Below are positions 14,144 to 22,686 of a DNA stretch of 31,621 bases, one piece after another. The DNA comes from JAGXLP01 sp964649445 (GTDB taxonomy: Bacteria > Bipolaricaulota > Bipolaricaulia > M55B111): positions 1 to 31,621 of the forward strand of contig CAZYPS010000012.1 in assembly GCA_964649445.1 (NCBI GenBank). The letters are read 5' to 3'. Made by a program: the position numbers and the translations under genes. Below the pieces are notes generated by a model that was given only the letters and a program-made list of their open reading frames with translations, made no database searches and was not told the DNA's origin. Numbering within the stretch: position 1 is the first letter of the stretch; every line of letters begins with the position of its first letter.

Positions 14144-16933
14144 ATGCTGGATAAATTATTAAGGTTTGTATACAGATTAGTTCGCTATAAGGCTTACTGG
14201 GTAATCGGGGTTTTTCTGGTAATAGTCGTACTTGCCCTTACCTATATATTTCCTTTCCCCGTTAGAAGTTCTCTTCTCGATCTCCTACCTCAGAACGATC
14301 CCCTGATAGAAGAGTATAAGTCCAGAGAAGAGACAATTAATAGCACTCAGGACCTTAATGTCGTGCTCTCCCTTCAAAATCCCGAAGATCTGAGTAAAGC
14401 CGAAAGGGAAACAAAGCTTCTGGAACTTGCCGAAGTGATAAAACCTCGTCTGGAAGAGGTTCGAGAGATACGTTCCGTGAGTTATCGGGGCGAGGGAACA
14501 ATACCGGAAAAGTACGAATTTTTGTATTCATTGAACTCCGATACAATCCGAGAGTTAGAAGGGTTGAGGAGTAAAATGGAAGAGTACAGGGGGGTAGCTG
14601 GTTCCCAGCTAGCTGGGTTTAGTCCGGAAAACCCCTACGGTGATCTCACTGAACGACTGGATCAGCTCGAGTCGGGTGAGGGTGGAAGTGAGGAAGAATT
14701 AACTCGATTACTTGAGAGGCTGGGAGAAAGAAACGAATTAATTCTGGCCGGGCTTAACTCCCTGGAAGAAATGAAAAGATGGGATAGGCGGTTGAAAACG
14801 CTTCGGGAGGATTTTCGTTCGGTGAGAAGCGACAGGGCGGAGGAGGTTGAGGGTGAGTTTTTCTCCCCTGACCGATCTACACTTCTGGTAAAAGCCACAC
14901 CCATGCACCCGGAGTCACATAATATAGAATTTAGCAGGAGTCTGACCGATGAAGCCCGAGAAGTGGTTTCAGAAGCGAGACAGAGTACAGTTTTCAAATC
15001 CGGAGGTTACCGGATAGACCTTACGGGATCGTTCGTCATAAACGCCGAGAGAAATTCTGCGCTTAAGGTAGATATGCTCCGGACGACTATCCTTTCCTCC
15101 ATAGCGGTTATGATTGCCTTTTTCTTCGCCCTGGGTTCCATCTTTTACTCCGCTCTGATTGCGTTTCCTCTGGTGGTGGCAGTATTACTGGCATTGAGCT
15201 GGGCCAAATTTTCAGTGGGCGGGTTTAACCTGTTGACTACATTTCTTCCGGCTCTGGTGCTGGGTTTGAGTATAGACTACGGTATACATCTTCTTTTCAG
15301 GTTTAGCGAAGAAAGATTAGATGGATTGACAGTCAGTAAGGCGATAAAAATTACGATTTTGAAAAAAGGAAAGGGTATTTTTATCGCCGCTCTGACTACA
15401 GCCGCCGTATTTACCACTTTGATATTTGCTCGTTCCCAGGGACTCGTTGAGATGGGGATAATCACGAGCCTCGGCATAATTTTATCGTTTTTCGTCTATC
15501 TTTTTTTATTACCTGCCATGGTAATCACATTTCAACGCTGGAGAAAGAGAAGCCAGACCGTAGAACTGTTCGATTATCAGTCTGCATTGAAGGGAGTGGT
15601 AGATAAAGCCTTGGATTACAGGAAGACGATAATTGTCATCTCCCTTGTTATATCCGGATTTGCTCTCATGGGAGCGTTCCAGCTGGATTTTCAGTTCACT
15701 GGTAACGACGTTTCCACGGAAGTAGAAAGCGTCAGAGTCCAGGATCGGGTTCAGGAAAAGTTCGGGTCTTCTGAGACTAACCTTGGCCCTACTTTCGTTT
15801 TCTTTCCTAATAACTTGGAAAAGGTAAGTAAACTGGAGGAAGGTCTGCAGGGGATGGATCTGGTTACTTCGGTTAGATCTATCAGGAATTACGTGCCCGA
15901 TAACCTGAAGGAAATTGGAAGTACGTCGGAAGAGCTGGACGATCTAGAAAAGCTGGACACCTCTCTAGCTGGAGTAGAAGAAACGTTGCGTGATAGGGAG
16001 GAAAGAGTTGAGCAGCTGGAGTCGCTTGTGGCTCAGCTATCGTCCGCCCAGTTGACCTCTACGCTCTCCAGTCGTTCGGAAGTAACAGTTCAATTGAACG
16101 AAGTCATTGATCAGCTGCTCGAGATAAGACGGACCCTGCTCGACCTGAATCGGGAAGAGGTACTGGAGACCGTGGAGTCACTCAGAGGTAACCTAAATTA
16201 TCTGAGAAACGGTCTTGCCTCGCTGGAAAACTTGCTTGATCAGGGGAGTACGGAGTTGGAGGACGCACTCCCGAAAGAGATACGATCCATGTTCACTACG
16301 GATAGAGGGGAGTACGTGGTCTTTGCAGGTGTGAAAAAGTCCATTTACGAATCGGAAAACCTTAATAGTTTCGTTGAGAGTATTTCCGAATTTGCGGCGG
16401 ACTACTTCGGTTTGCCGTTGATTCAGTACGAACTTGAGGGACACATACGTCGCGACTTCGTCGTATCCACCCTGCTGGCGGTAGTTATGATAAGTTTTGT
16501 TCTCTACAGGGGAATTTCCGACCTAAGGCTTTCCCTGCTTGCCGTGATTCCCGTAGTACTTGGTTACCTCTGGATGCTGGGAGGGATGAAGGTGCTGGGG
16601 ATGAATTTCAATTTCATAAACATAATAATATCACCATTGTTAATTGGTATTGGTGTTGACGACGGGTTGCATCTAATCTATCGCTGGCGGGAAGAACGTG
16701 GAGTTGGTGGGCTGAGAGGTTCCATTTCGTCCGCTTTTTCTCACACGGGACTGGCCGTAATAACGACATCTATAACGACCATTGTGGTATTTGGGAGTCT
16801 ATTTATGGCCCGGACACCTGGATTGAGAATACTCGGAGCCACTGCTTCCCTCGGTATAGGTTTTGCCATGGTACTATCTCTAACAGTATTACCTGCCGCT
16901 CTCTATCTTGCATTTAGCCGAGGCGAGAAATAA
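14144..16933 (+). CDS. MMPL/RND-superfamily exporter with coiled-coil periplasmic inserts
   Basis: Large inner-membrane, proton-driven exporter of the COG1033/HpnN type, of which many members move lipids or hydrophobic compounds. The 929 residues form two halves of six membrane segments: TM1 near 18-40, TM2-6 about 310-465, TM7 about 495-515 and TM8-12 about 770-925. TM4 and TM10 carry the paired proton-relay motifs GLSIDYGIHLLFRF and GIGVDDGLHLIYRW. Each large periplasmic loop contains a predicted long coiled coil: about residues 125-230, and about 600-715 (GVEETLRDREERVEQLESL). It starts a plus-strand run whose next gene is 12 nt away. The ribosome site is weak. The substrate is unknown. 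The LolA-like protein at 2790 is a possible partner (inference). Confidence 0.88.
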   Translation: MLDKLLRFVYRLVRYKAYWVIGVFLVIVVLALTYIFPFPVRSSLLDLLPQNDPLIEEYKSREETINSTQDLNVVLSLQNPEDLSKAERETKLLELAEVIKPRLEEVREIRSVSYRGEGTIPEKYEFLYSLNSDTIRELEGLRSKMEEYRGVAGSQLAGFSPENPYGDLTERLDQLESGEGGSEEELTRLLERLGERNELILAGLNSLEEMKRWDRRLKTLREDFRSVRSDRAEEVEGEFFSPDRSTLLVKATPMHPESHNIEFSRSLTDEAREVVSEARQSTVFKSGGYRIDLTGSFVINAERNSALKVDMLRTTILSSIAVMIAFFFALGSIFYSALIAFPLVVAVLLALSWAKFSVGGFNLLTTFLPALVLGLSIDYGIHLLFRFSEERLDGLTVSKAIKITILKKGKGIFIAALTTAAVFTTLIFARSQGLVEMGIITSLGIILSFFVYLFLLPAMVITFQRWRKRSQTVELFDYQSALKGVVDKALDYRKTIIVISLVISGFALMGAFQLDFQFTGNDVSTEVESVRVQDRVQEKFGSSETNLGPTFVFFPNNLEKVSKLEEGLQGMDLVTSVRSIRNYVPDNLKEIGSTSEELDDLEKLDTSLAGVEETLRDREERVEQLESLVAQLSSAQLTSTLSSRSEVTVQLNEVIDQLLEIRRTLLDLNREEVLETVESLRGNLNYLRNGLASLENLLDQGSTELEDALPKEIRSMFTTDRGEYVVFAGVKKSIYESENLNSFVESISEFAADYFGLPLIQYELEGHIRRDFVVSTLLAVVMISFVLYRGISDLRLSLLAVIPVVLGYLWMLGGMKVLGMNFNFINIIISPLLIGIGVDDGLHLIYRWREERGVGGLRGSISSAFSHTGLAVITTSITTIVVFGSLFMARTPGLRILGATASLGIGFAMVLSLTVLPAALYLAFSRGEK

Positions 16934-16945
16934 AATTGCCTTACC

Positions 16946-17563
16946 ATGAAGATTGAAATAAATGACGGACAAATCGACATCAGCGAGCAGAAGACTATTG
17001 GAGATTTAATCGAGCAAGCCAAAGAAAAACTATCCTCGACCCAGATTAGACTGGTAGGAATAAAGGTCGACGGGAATTTTCTGACTCAGTCCGAACTTGA
17101 GGGTCAGCTCGAATTGAATTTAAAGGGAAAGGAAATAGAGTTAGTCACTGAAACTATAGATGAATTAACGATCGAACTGGCGGAAGATGCACTAACCTAT
17201 CTGGATAGTTTAACGGAGTGGACGGAGGATTTTTCTCACTCAGCCAAAGTCGATATAACCTCCGAAGTCGATATAACTGAGATAGAGGAATTGCTTGAGG
17301 GACTTCACTGGCTTAACCTGGCTTTGGAAGAGTTGGCTGGTACCTCCGAGACCGGAACTCTACTTGGTGGGAGATCTTTACCGAAATTCATGAGCGAAAA
17401 CAGGATGTTTTTGAATGAAATTCAGGGTGCTCTGGAGAATCCAGAAGATAATCCTCAGCTAATCAGGACTTTAATCGTTCAGGATTTGCCGACCTGGATA
17501 GATGAATATAGAGATATTTTCCTTGACTTTAGGGGCGAGAGGAGGAGAGATATCGATGTATAA
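16946..17563 (+). CDS. Unrecognised two-part protein
   Basis: A 205-residue acidic, soluble protein that I do not recognise. Residues 1-70 read as alternating strands and one helix (MKIEINDGQIDISEQKTIG, then RLVGIKVDG, then KGKEIELVTE), a layout that would fit a small beta-grasp or ubiquitin-like fold. The remaining 135 residues look mostly helical (DALTYLDSLTEWTEDFSH, IEELLEGLHWLNLALEEL, LPTWIDEYRDIFLDF). There is no signal peptide, membrane segment, Cys pair or nucleotide motif. It lies 12 nt after the MMPL exporter with no clear ribosome site, suggesting translational coupling, and 38 nt before rny. It could be an accessory factor of either neighbour; this is a guess. Confidence 0.7.
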   Translation: MKIEINDGQIDISEQKTIGDLIEQAKEKLSSTQIRLVGIKVDGNFLTQSELEGQLELNLKGKEIELVTETIDELTIELAEDALTYLDSLTEWTEDFSHSAKVDITSEVDITEIEELLEGLHWLNLALEELAGTSETGTLLGGRSLPKFMSENRMFLNEIQGALENPEDNPQLIRTLIVQDLPTWIDEYRDIFLDFRGERRRDIDV

Positions 17564-17601
17564 GCCTGCTCCCCTAACCGAATTTATGAGGTGTGATAAC
17601 C

Positions 17602-19128
17602 ATGTTGCTGGTATATATAGGGGTATCGGTGGTAGTTTCCCTGGCGATTGGAGTTTTCATCAATCAGAAGTATCGCGAAAGAAAACTAGCCGAAAAGGAA
17701 GACAGAGCTAAAGATATAATCGAGCAAGCGAAAAAGACCGGTGAGAACCTCAAGAAGGAAAAGGTCCTTGAGGGTCAACAGAAAATCCAGGACCAGCGGG
17801 AGGAGCTGGAGAAGAAGTTCAAGAGCAGGGAAGAGGACCTGGACAAGAGGGAAGAAAGGATCATGAGGAAAGCGGATAGGCTTTCCAAAAAAAGTGATCA
17901 CCTGGAGGAACTCGAGGAGTCACTTAAAGGAGATCAAGAGAAAGTTCAGGAGTTGAAGGAAAAGGGTAAAGAGTTAATAAACAAGGAAAAAGAATATCTG
18001 GAAAAAATATCCGGCATGAGTACCAAGGAGGCAAAGAAGGAGTTGATGGAGCGGGTTGAAAAGGAGACGGAGAGGTTTTACGCCCGCAAGGTGAATGAAG
18101 CGGAGAAGAAAGCAAAGGAAAAGGCGGACGAGAAATCTCGCAAGATTTTGGCCACGGCGATGCAGAGGTACGCAGCCGAGCAAGCAGAAGGTAATACTGT
18201 TTCTTCCGTTTCTCTCCCTTCCGATGATTTCAAAGGTAGGGTTATTGGGAGAAACGGAAGGAATATTAAGACCTTTGAGGCGCTGACCGGGGTCGAAGTG
18301 ATGGTCGACGATACTCCGGAGATGGTCGTGCTTTCTTCTTTTCACCCCGTTCGAAGAGAGATTGCGAAGCTTGCTATGGAAGAGCTCGTTAAAGACGGGA
18401 GAATTCACCCCGTTCAGATTGAAGAAAAGGTCGATAAGGCCAGGGAAAGGATGGTAGAGAAGATAAAGGAAGCCGGGCAGAACGCCGCCCTGGATACCGG
18501 TGTCGATCTTTCCACTAAACTGGTCCCCCTGGTCGGTAAATTAAAATTCCGCACCAGTTACGGACAGAATTTGCTGCGCCATTCGCTCGAAGTGAGTTTT
18601 ATTGCAGGTATGCTGGCCGAGGAACTGGGACTTTCCCACAAGCCAGCGAGGAGAGCAGGTCTGTTGCACGACATCGGCAAAGCAGTTGATCATGAGGTTA
18701 CCGGCACACATGCGGAGATTGGTGCTGAATTGGCCCGAAGGTACGGAGAGAAGTCGGATATAGTGAATGCAATTTCAGCCCATCACGAAGAGGAGGAACC
18801 TGAATCGATACTGCCTATACTTATTCAGACTGGTGATACGCTTTCTGCGACGAGGCCCGGCGCGAGAAGGGAAACCTACGAAAAGTACATAGAAAGGCTG
18901 GAGAACCTCGAAGAAATTGCCCATTCTTTCGAGGGAGTGACGAAGGCAAACGCGTTCCAGGCTGGGAGGGAGATAAGGGTAATCGTATCTCCAGAAGAAG
19001 TAAACGACAATCGAGCAAGCAAGTTAGCTTACGATATAGCGAGAGAGATCGAGAGAGATCTGGACTATCCGGGTGAGGTAAAAATTAACGTAATCCGGAA
19101 GGCGCAATTCGTGGAGGCAGCACAGTAA
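17602..19128 (+). CDS. rny: Ribonuclease Y
   Basis: Membrane-anchored endoribonuclease that starts mRNA decay. I place the start at ATG 17602 (508 residues), 8 nt after GAGGTG; a GTG at 17593 overlaps this ribosome site. Domains: N-terminal membrane helix (LLVYIGVSVVVSLAIGVF), a long coiled coil to about residue 195, a KH domain near 205-270 (VIGRNGRNIKTFEALTG), and an HD domain with LLHDIGKAVDHEVTG (His356-Asp357) plus SAHHEE and DTLSATRPGARRETYE. The C-terminus ends VEAAQ, not the usual VEYAK. It is followed by spoVS, a known synteny (rny-ymdB-spoVS in Bacillus), here without ymdB. Confidence 0.96.
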   Translation: MLLVYIGVSVVVSLAIGVFINQKYRERKLAEKEDRAKDIIEQAKKTGENLKKEKVLEGQQKIQDQREELEKKFKSREEDLDKREERIMRKADRLSKKSDHLEELEESLKGDQEKVQELKEKGKELINKEKEYLEKISGMSTKEAKKELMERVEKETERFYARKVNEAEKKAKEKADEKSRKILATAMQRYAAEQAEGNTVSSVSLPSDDFKGRVIGRNGRNIKTFEALTGVEVMVDDTPEMVVLSSFHPVRREIAKLAMEELVKDGRIHPVQIEEKVDKARERMVEKIKEAGQNAALDTGVDLSTKLVPLVGKLKFRTSYGQNLLRHSLEVSFIAGMLAEELGLSHKPARRAGLLHDIGKAVDHEVTGTHAEIGAELARRYGEKSDIVNAISAHHEEEEPESILPILIQTGDTLSATRPGARRETYEKYIERLENLEEIAHSFEGVTKANAFQAGREIRVIVSPEEVNDNRASKLAYDIAREIERDLDYPGEVKINVIRKAQFVEAAQ

Positions 19129-19192
19129 TACAGCAATACGGTCTCTGTGCGACCGGCACGGAACTCAAAAAACTTCCAGGAGGTGCGAGATC

Positions 19193-19648
19193 TTGGCTGA
19201 AATACTAAAGGTTTCTTCGACTTCGGACCCCTCTGCCACAGCTGGAGCACTTGCTAATACCATTAGAGAAGAGGGAGTGGCTGAATTGCAGGCCATCGGA
19301 CCAAAAGCAGTGAATCAGGCCGTGAAAGCCATTACTATTGCTCGAGGGTACATGGCTCCTAGCGGTGTAGATTTGATTTTCGTTCCTTCTTTCGTTGACG
19401 TAAAAATCGACGACGAGAACAAGACGGCAATGAGGATGGAAGTAAAGACCAGGCTACCCTTTGCGCCGACAAAAGGGAAGAAAGAGGAGAAAGAAGTTAG
19501 TGAAGGAAATGACGATATGGACCGGGAAGCGGATTCCGGGGGCGAAGATAAAGATTTAGCCGAAGGGGAGGAACCCGATAAGGAAGTGGAAGAAACGGAA
19601 GAAGATTTAACTCCTGAAGGTAACCAGGAAGATATCTTGGATATATAG
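19193..19648 (+). CDS. spoVS: SpoVS-family protein with long acidic C-terminal tail
   Basis: SpoVS is a small Alba-like protein involved in sporulation and septation in Bacillus and in other roles in non-sporulating bacteria. Residues 1-87 match the family closely (EILKVSSTSDPSATAGALA, QAIGPKAVNQAVKAITIARG, APSGVDLIFVPSF). The family normally ends here at about 86 residues. This protein continues for 64 residues of Glu/Asp-rich, probably disordered tail (for example EEKEVSEGNDDMDREADSG). The start is TTG 19193, supported by AGGAGGTG 7 nt upstream. It lies 64 nt after rny and 6 nt before the AtpI-like gene. No other sporulation gene is visible. Confidence 0.92.
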   Translation: MAEILKVSSTSDPSATAGALANTIREEGVAELQAIGPKAVNQAVKAITIARGYMAPSGVDLIFVPSFVDVKIDDENKTAMRMEVKTRLPFAPTKGKKEEKEVSEGNDDMDREADSGGEDKDLAEGEEPDKEVEETEEDLTPEGNQEDILDI

Positions 19649-19654
19649 AGTTGT

Positions 19655-19891
19655 ATGGCAAATAGGGACGAGGATGGGTGGAAAACTGCTTTAAAAACCC
19701 TGAGTCAAGTTGGCCAGATAGGTTTTACCTTCGCCTTTTCGGTCCTTATATCTGTGGGAATTGGTTACTGGCTGGATAAACTCGCCGGCAGGGATAGATT
19801 ATTTAAATTAATCTTTCTCGTTTTTGGACTTTTCTCCGGCGCGTTAAGCGTATACAAATCGCTATCCAAATTCCTGCATGAAGATGAGTGA
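19655..19891 (+). CDS. AtpI/AtpZ-like F0F1-ATPase accessory protein
   Basis: A 78-residue membrane protein with two membrane segments (about 24-43, FAFSVLISVGIGYWLDKLAG, and about 51-70, IFLVFGLFSGALSVYKSL). The GIGYWLD turn and GxxSGxxSVYK pattern match the AtpI/AtpZ family (ATPase_gene1), whose members aid assembly of, or Mg/Ca supply to, the F-type ATP synthase. Such genes normally head the atp operon; here no atp gene is nearby, and it sits between spoVS (6 nt) and a PPIase chaperone (51 nt). There is no clear ribosome site, so translation is probably coupled to spoVS. Confidence 0.7.
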   Translation: MANRDEDGWKTALKTLSQVGQIGFTFAFSVLISVGIGYWLDKLAGRDRLFKLIFLVFGLFSGALSVYKSLSKFLHEDE

Positions 19892-19942
19892 GGGTTATTG
19901 TTTTTGGTAGCAAGATAATTCGAAACATTTAGAGGTGAAAGA

Positions 19943-22393
19943 GTGAATAGGTTTTTTGATCGGCATAAAAAGACGATAATCTGGATTATGGTAATTGGTT
20001 TCTTTCTTGGATCCGTTGGGCTGGCTGCTTTCCAGTATATGCGTCCCGGGGGAGGAGGATCATCTTCCGGTCAGGAGGGTTCGGGAGAGAAAGTTGCTAT
20101 TGTCGTCAACGAAGATGAAGTTACCAATGCGGAATTCCAGAATGCCTACGAGAACACAATAGAGAGGCAAAAGTCACTGTATAGCCAGTTCGGTCAGGAT
20201 TTTTCCCGGCTTATGGAGGGTGCGAGCGGTAAACTTTATGAGCTAAGAATGAAGTCTCGAACTGTCGATTCTTTAATTGAACGAGAAATAGTTGCTCGGG
20301 AGGCAGAAGACAGAGGAATAACGCCGGAATCCGGTGAAGTTAATCAAAAATATAACGAGCAGCTGGATTCGATTCTTAACCAGCAGGGCTGGACGCTGGA
20401 TCAATTAAAGAGTGCCCTTTCGGCCCAGGGTCGGTCTTTCGACGAGTTCGAAAAGTCCATGAAGGAAAGGGTAAGGCAACAACTCAAACAGGAAGAATTG
20501 AGAAGCCAGGTAGTTGGCGATATTCAATTGTCAGATGAAGAGTTGAAGAACTACTACGACGAAAACATAGATCAATACGTCGAAAGTCCTGCCAGGGTAA
20601 AGGCGAGTCACCTGGTTTTTAATACACAGTCCAGGGCCGAGTCTGTAAAGAAGAAAGTCGAGGAAGATCCCGATTACTTTGAGGAGTACGCGGAAGAGAA
20701 CGACTTGGATCCTAGCCTTGGCTGGTTTAGCAAAGGGGAAAAGCCAAAGAACGTGGAGGACCTGGCTTTTTCACTTGAACCAGGTGAGGTTGGAGGGCCG
20801 ATTCAAACTTCGGCCGGACTGGAGTTATTAAAAGTCGAGGACAAGGAAGAACGTAGCGTACCGCAGTTCGAAGAGGTCAAGGAACAGGTAAGGGATGACT
20901 ACGCAAATGAGGAGAAGCAGCAACGTTACGATGAGTGGTATCAGGAGGTAAAGGAAGAAACTAATATCGAAATAGAACTACCCGTAGTCCGTGCCTTCCG
21001 AAAAGCCCAGGAGGGCTTCCAGGAAGGGCTGGAAGCGTACAGAGAATTGAAAGCTGAGAACCCTTCGGTCGACCCCTATCTCCCCTATTACATAGGCAGG
21101 CTTTTCGAGCAGCGAATATCCGAATTGAGAGAAGGGGAGACGGATGAAGAAGCCGATACCGAAGTTCAGGAAAAAGTTGAAGAGTACAAACAGAAAGCAA
21201 TTGAAAATTACATGGAAGTCATTCGGGAGACGGGGAGTAGCGCGGGCGATTTACTTCAAAGGGTAGTCCAGCTTGATCCGGATAACCCCGAGGCAAACTT
21301 TTACCTGGGAAGATACCAGCTACGGCAGAAACAGTACTCCAGTGCTGCCAGTAGTTTTGAAAAAGCCATCGAGGCCAATCCAGATTACGTGGCAGCCTAT
21401 ATGGAATACGGGAAGTTGCTGGTAGAGTTGCGTAATTACGAAGAAGCAGCTGAAAAATATAAGGAAGCGCTGGACCTATCAAGCGATAACGTAAATATCC
21501 TGAATAACCTGGCGGAAGCCTATTTAAAGAGCGATCAGTACGGAAAGGCGGAGGAAACCTACAATAATGTCCTGGAAGAAGCTTCGAACAACTTTACCGC
21601 ATTGAAAGGACTGGGTGGTCTTTACCTGGAGCAAGAGAATTACGAGGAAGCCGCCAATTACTATAACGATGCCTTAAGTATTCGCGCCGACCTCGATGCC
21701 TCCCTCAACTTAGCGAGGGCATACTTGAACAGTGGAAGGCTCGAGGACGCAAAATCCGAACTCGATAGCCTGCTGACAGCCAACCCTTATAGCGGCGAAG
21801 GATATATGTTGTTGGGGAATTACTACAGAAAGAAAGATCTCCCCGACAGGGCGCTCGAAGAGTACAGAGAGGGACTATCCCGGACTCAGAACCAGGAAAT
21901 ACGGGTAAAAATATCGAGGAAGGTAGTTGAGCTTGCTCCGGAAGATACCGAGGCGAGGTTTACGCTGGCTCAAGCCCACAGGGATGAACACGTATATGAT
22001 TCCGCGATTGATCAGTACGAGAAAATCCTTGAAATTACGGATAAGACCTCCGAGAAGCGGGAAGCCTATCGGGGTTTAGGAGAAGTTTATCTGAAGAAGA
22101 CGGATTACGAGAAGGCGATGGACTTCTTCAGAGAAGGATTGAGCTTGACTGAAAGTCCGGTTAGGCGAGTCTCGTTTTACGAAGGTATTTTGAAAGCTGA
22201 CGAAGAGCAACACGGAGAGGAGCAGTTGACCGAGGCAGGTAAAGAAGCACTGTTGAAAATCGCGGAGGTTAACATGAATCAGGGAAGTAGGTCGGAAGCT
22301 AAAGAAAAACTGGAAAGGCTCACAGATCTCGACCCTGAATACGAAAGCGACAGGGTGCAGGAATTACTCGATCAGGTAAACACTTCCAGTTAA
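19943..22393 (+). CDS. Membrane-anchored SurA/parvulin-type chaperone fused to a TPR array
   Basis: Predicted extracytoplasmic folding factor of 816 residues. Order: cytosolic basic N-terminus, one membrane helix (about 11-32), a Gly/Ser linker, a SurA_N/SurA_N_3-like helical chaperone domain (about 52-190), a parvulin-type peptidyl-prolyl isomerase domain (about 215-300, with VKASHLVFN, LGWFSKGEKPKNVEDLAF and GGPIQTSAGLELLKV), a helical linker, then about ten TPR units to the end (from NFYLGRYQLRQKQYSSAASSFEKAI near 449). Start GTG 19943 with AGAGGTG 5 nt upstream. PrsA, SurA and PpiD have no TPR array of this size. It may recruit client proteins or partners near the inner membrane. Both domain types are clear; the combination is unusual. 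Confidence 0.88.
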   Translation: MNRFFDRHKKTIIWIMVIGFFLGSVGLAAFQYMRPGGGGSSSGQEGSGEKVAIVVNEDEVTNAEFQNAYENTIERQKSLYSQFGQDFSRLMEGASGKLYELRMKSRTVDSLIEREIVAREAEDRGITPESGEVNQKYNEQLDSILNQQGWTLDQLKSALSAQGRSFDEFEKSMKERVRQQLKQEELRSQVVGDIQLSDEELKNYYDENIDQYVESPARVKASHLVFNTQSRAESVKKKVEEDPDYFEEYAEENDLDPSLGWFSKGEKPKNVEDLAFSLEPGEVGGPIQTSAGLELLKVEDKEERSVPQFEEVKEQVRDDYANEEKQQRYDEWYQEVKEETNIEIELPVVRAFRKAQEGFQEGLEAYRELKAENPSVDPYLPYYIGRLFEQRISELREGETDEEADTEVQEKVEEYKQKAIENYMEVIRETGSSAGDLLQRVVQLDPDNPEANFYLGRYQLRQKQYSSAASSFEKAIEANPDYVAAYMEYGKLLVELRNYEEAAEKYKEALDLSSDNVNILNNLAEAYLKSDQYGKAEETYNNVLEEASNNFTALKGLGGLYLEQENYEEAANYYNDALSIRADLDASLNLARAYLNSGRLEDAKSELDSLLTANPYSGEGYMLLGNYYRKKDLPDRALEEYREGLSRTQNQEIRVKISRKVVELAPEDTEARFTLAQAHRDEHVYDSAIDQYEKILEITDKTSEKREAYRGLGEVYLKKTDYEKAMDFFREGLSLTESPVRRVSFYEGILKADEEQHGEEQLTEAGKEALLKIAEVNMNQGSRSEAKEKLERLTDLDPEYESDRVQELLDQVNTSS

Positions 22394-22413
22394 TTAATAC
22401 CTTTAGGCGGAAT

Positions 22414-22686
22414 ATGAGAAAATTAACAGAGAACATTCCTCCCCCTCCGGACGATTCGATTGAAGTCTACGTCGAACTGGAGGAGGAGGATCTTTATTTT
22501 TTGGACGCCGTTATAGAAGGTTACGACGGGATTGCCAACGTAAGGCGGGAGTACAGGGAGGTCGAAGGCGCCAAGGAATTTAGGATTTTGACCTCTCCGA
22601 GTTGTCTTGACCGAACTATTGAAGTGATTCGAGATCTGAGGCGGTTTATTTTTGTCGGCCGGATTACAGTAGAGGAGAACCAATGA
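22414..22686 (+). CDS. DUF4911-family protein
   Basis: A 90-residue acidic cytosolic protein of unknown function. The pattern VYVELEEEDLYFLDAVIEGYDGIANVRRE with a C-terminal helix and strand (CLDRTIEVIRDL, FIFVGRITVEE) fits DUF4911, a small family with a probable ferredoxin-like (ACT-like) fold found mainly in anaerobes. The stop codon overlaps the start of the next gene by 4 nt, a strong sign of coupling with the YqeG-type phosphatase. The ribosome site is AGGCGG. Confidence 0.75.
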   Translation: MRKLTENIPPPPDDSIEVYVELEEEDLYFLDAVIEGYDGIANVRREYREVEGAKEFRILTSPSCLDRTIEVIRDLRRFIFVGRITVEENQ

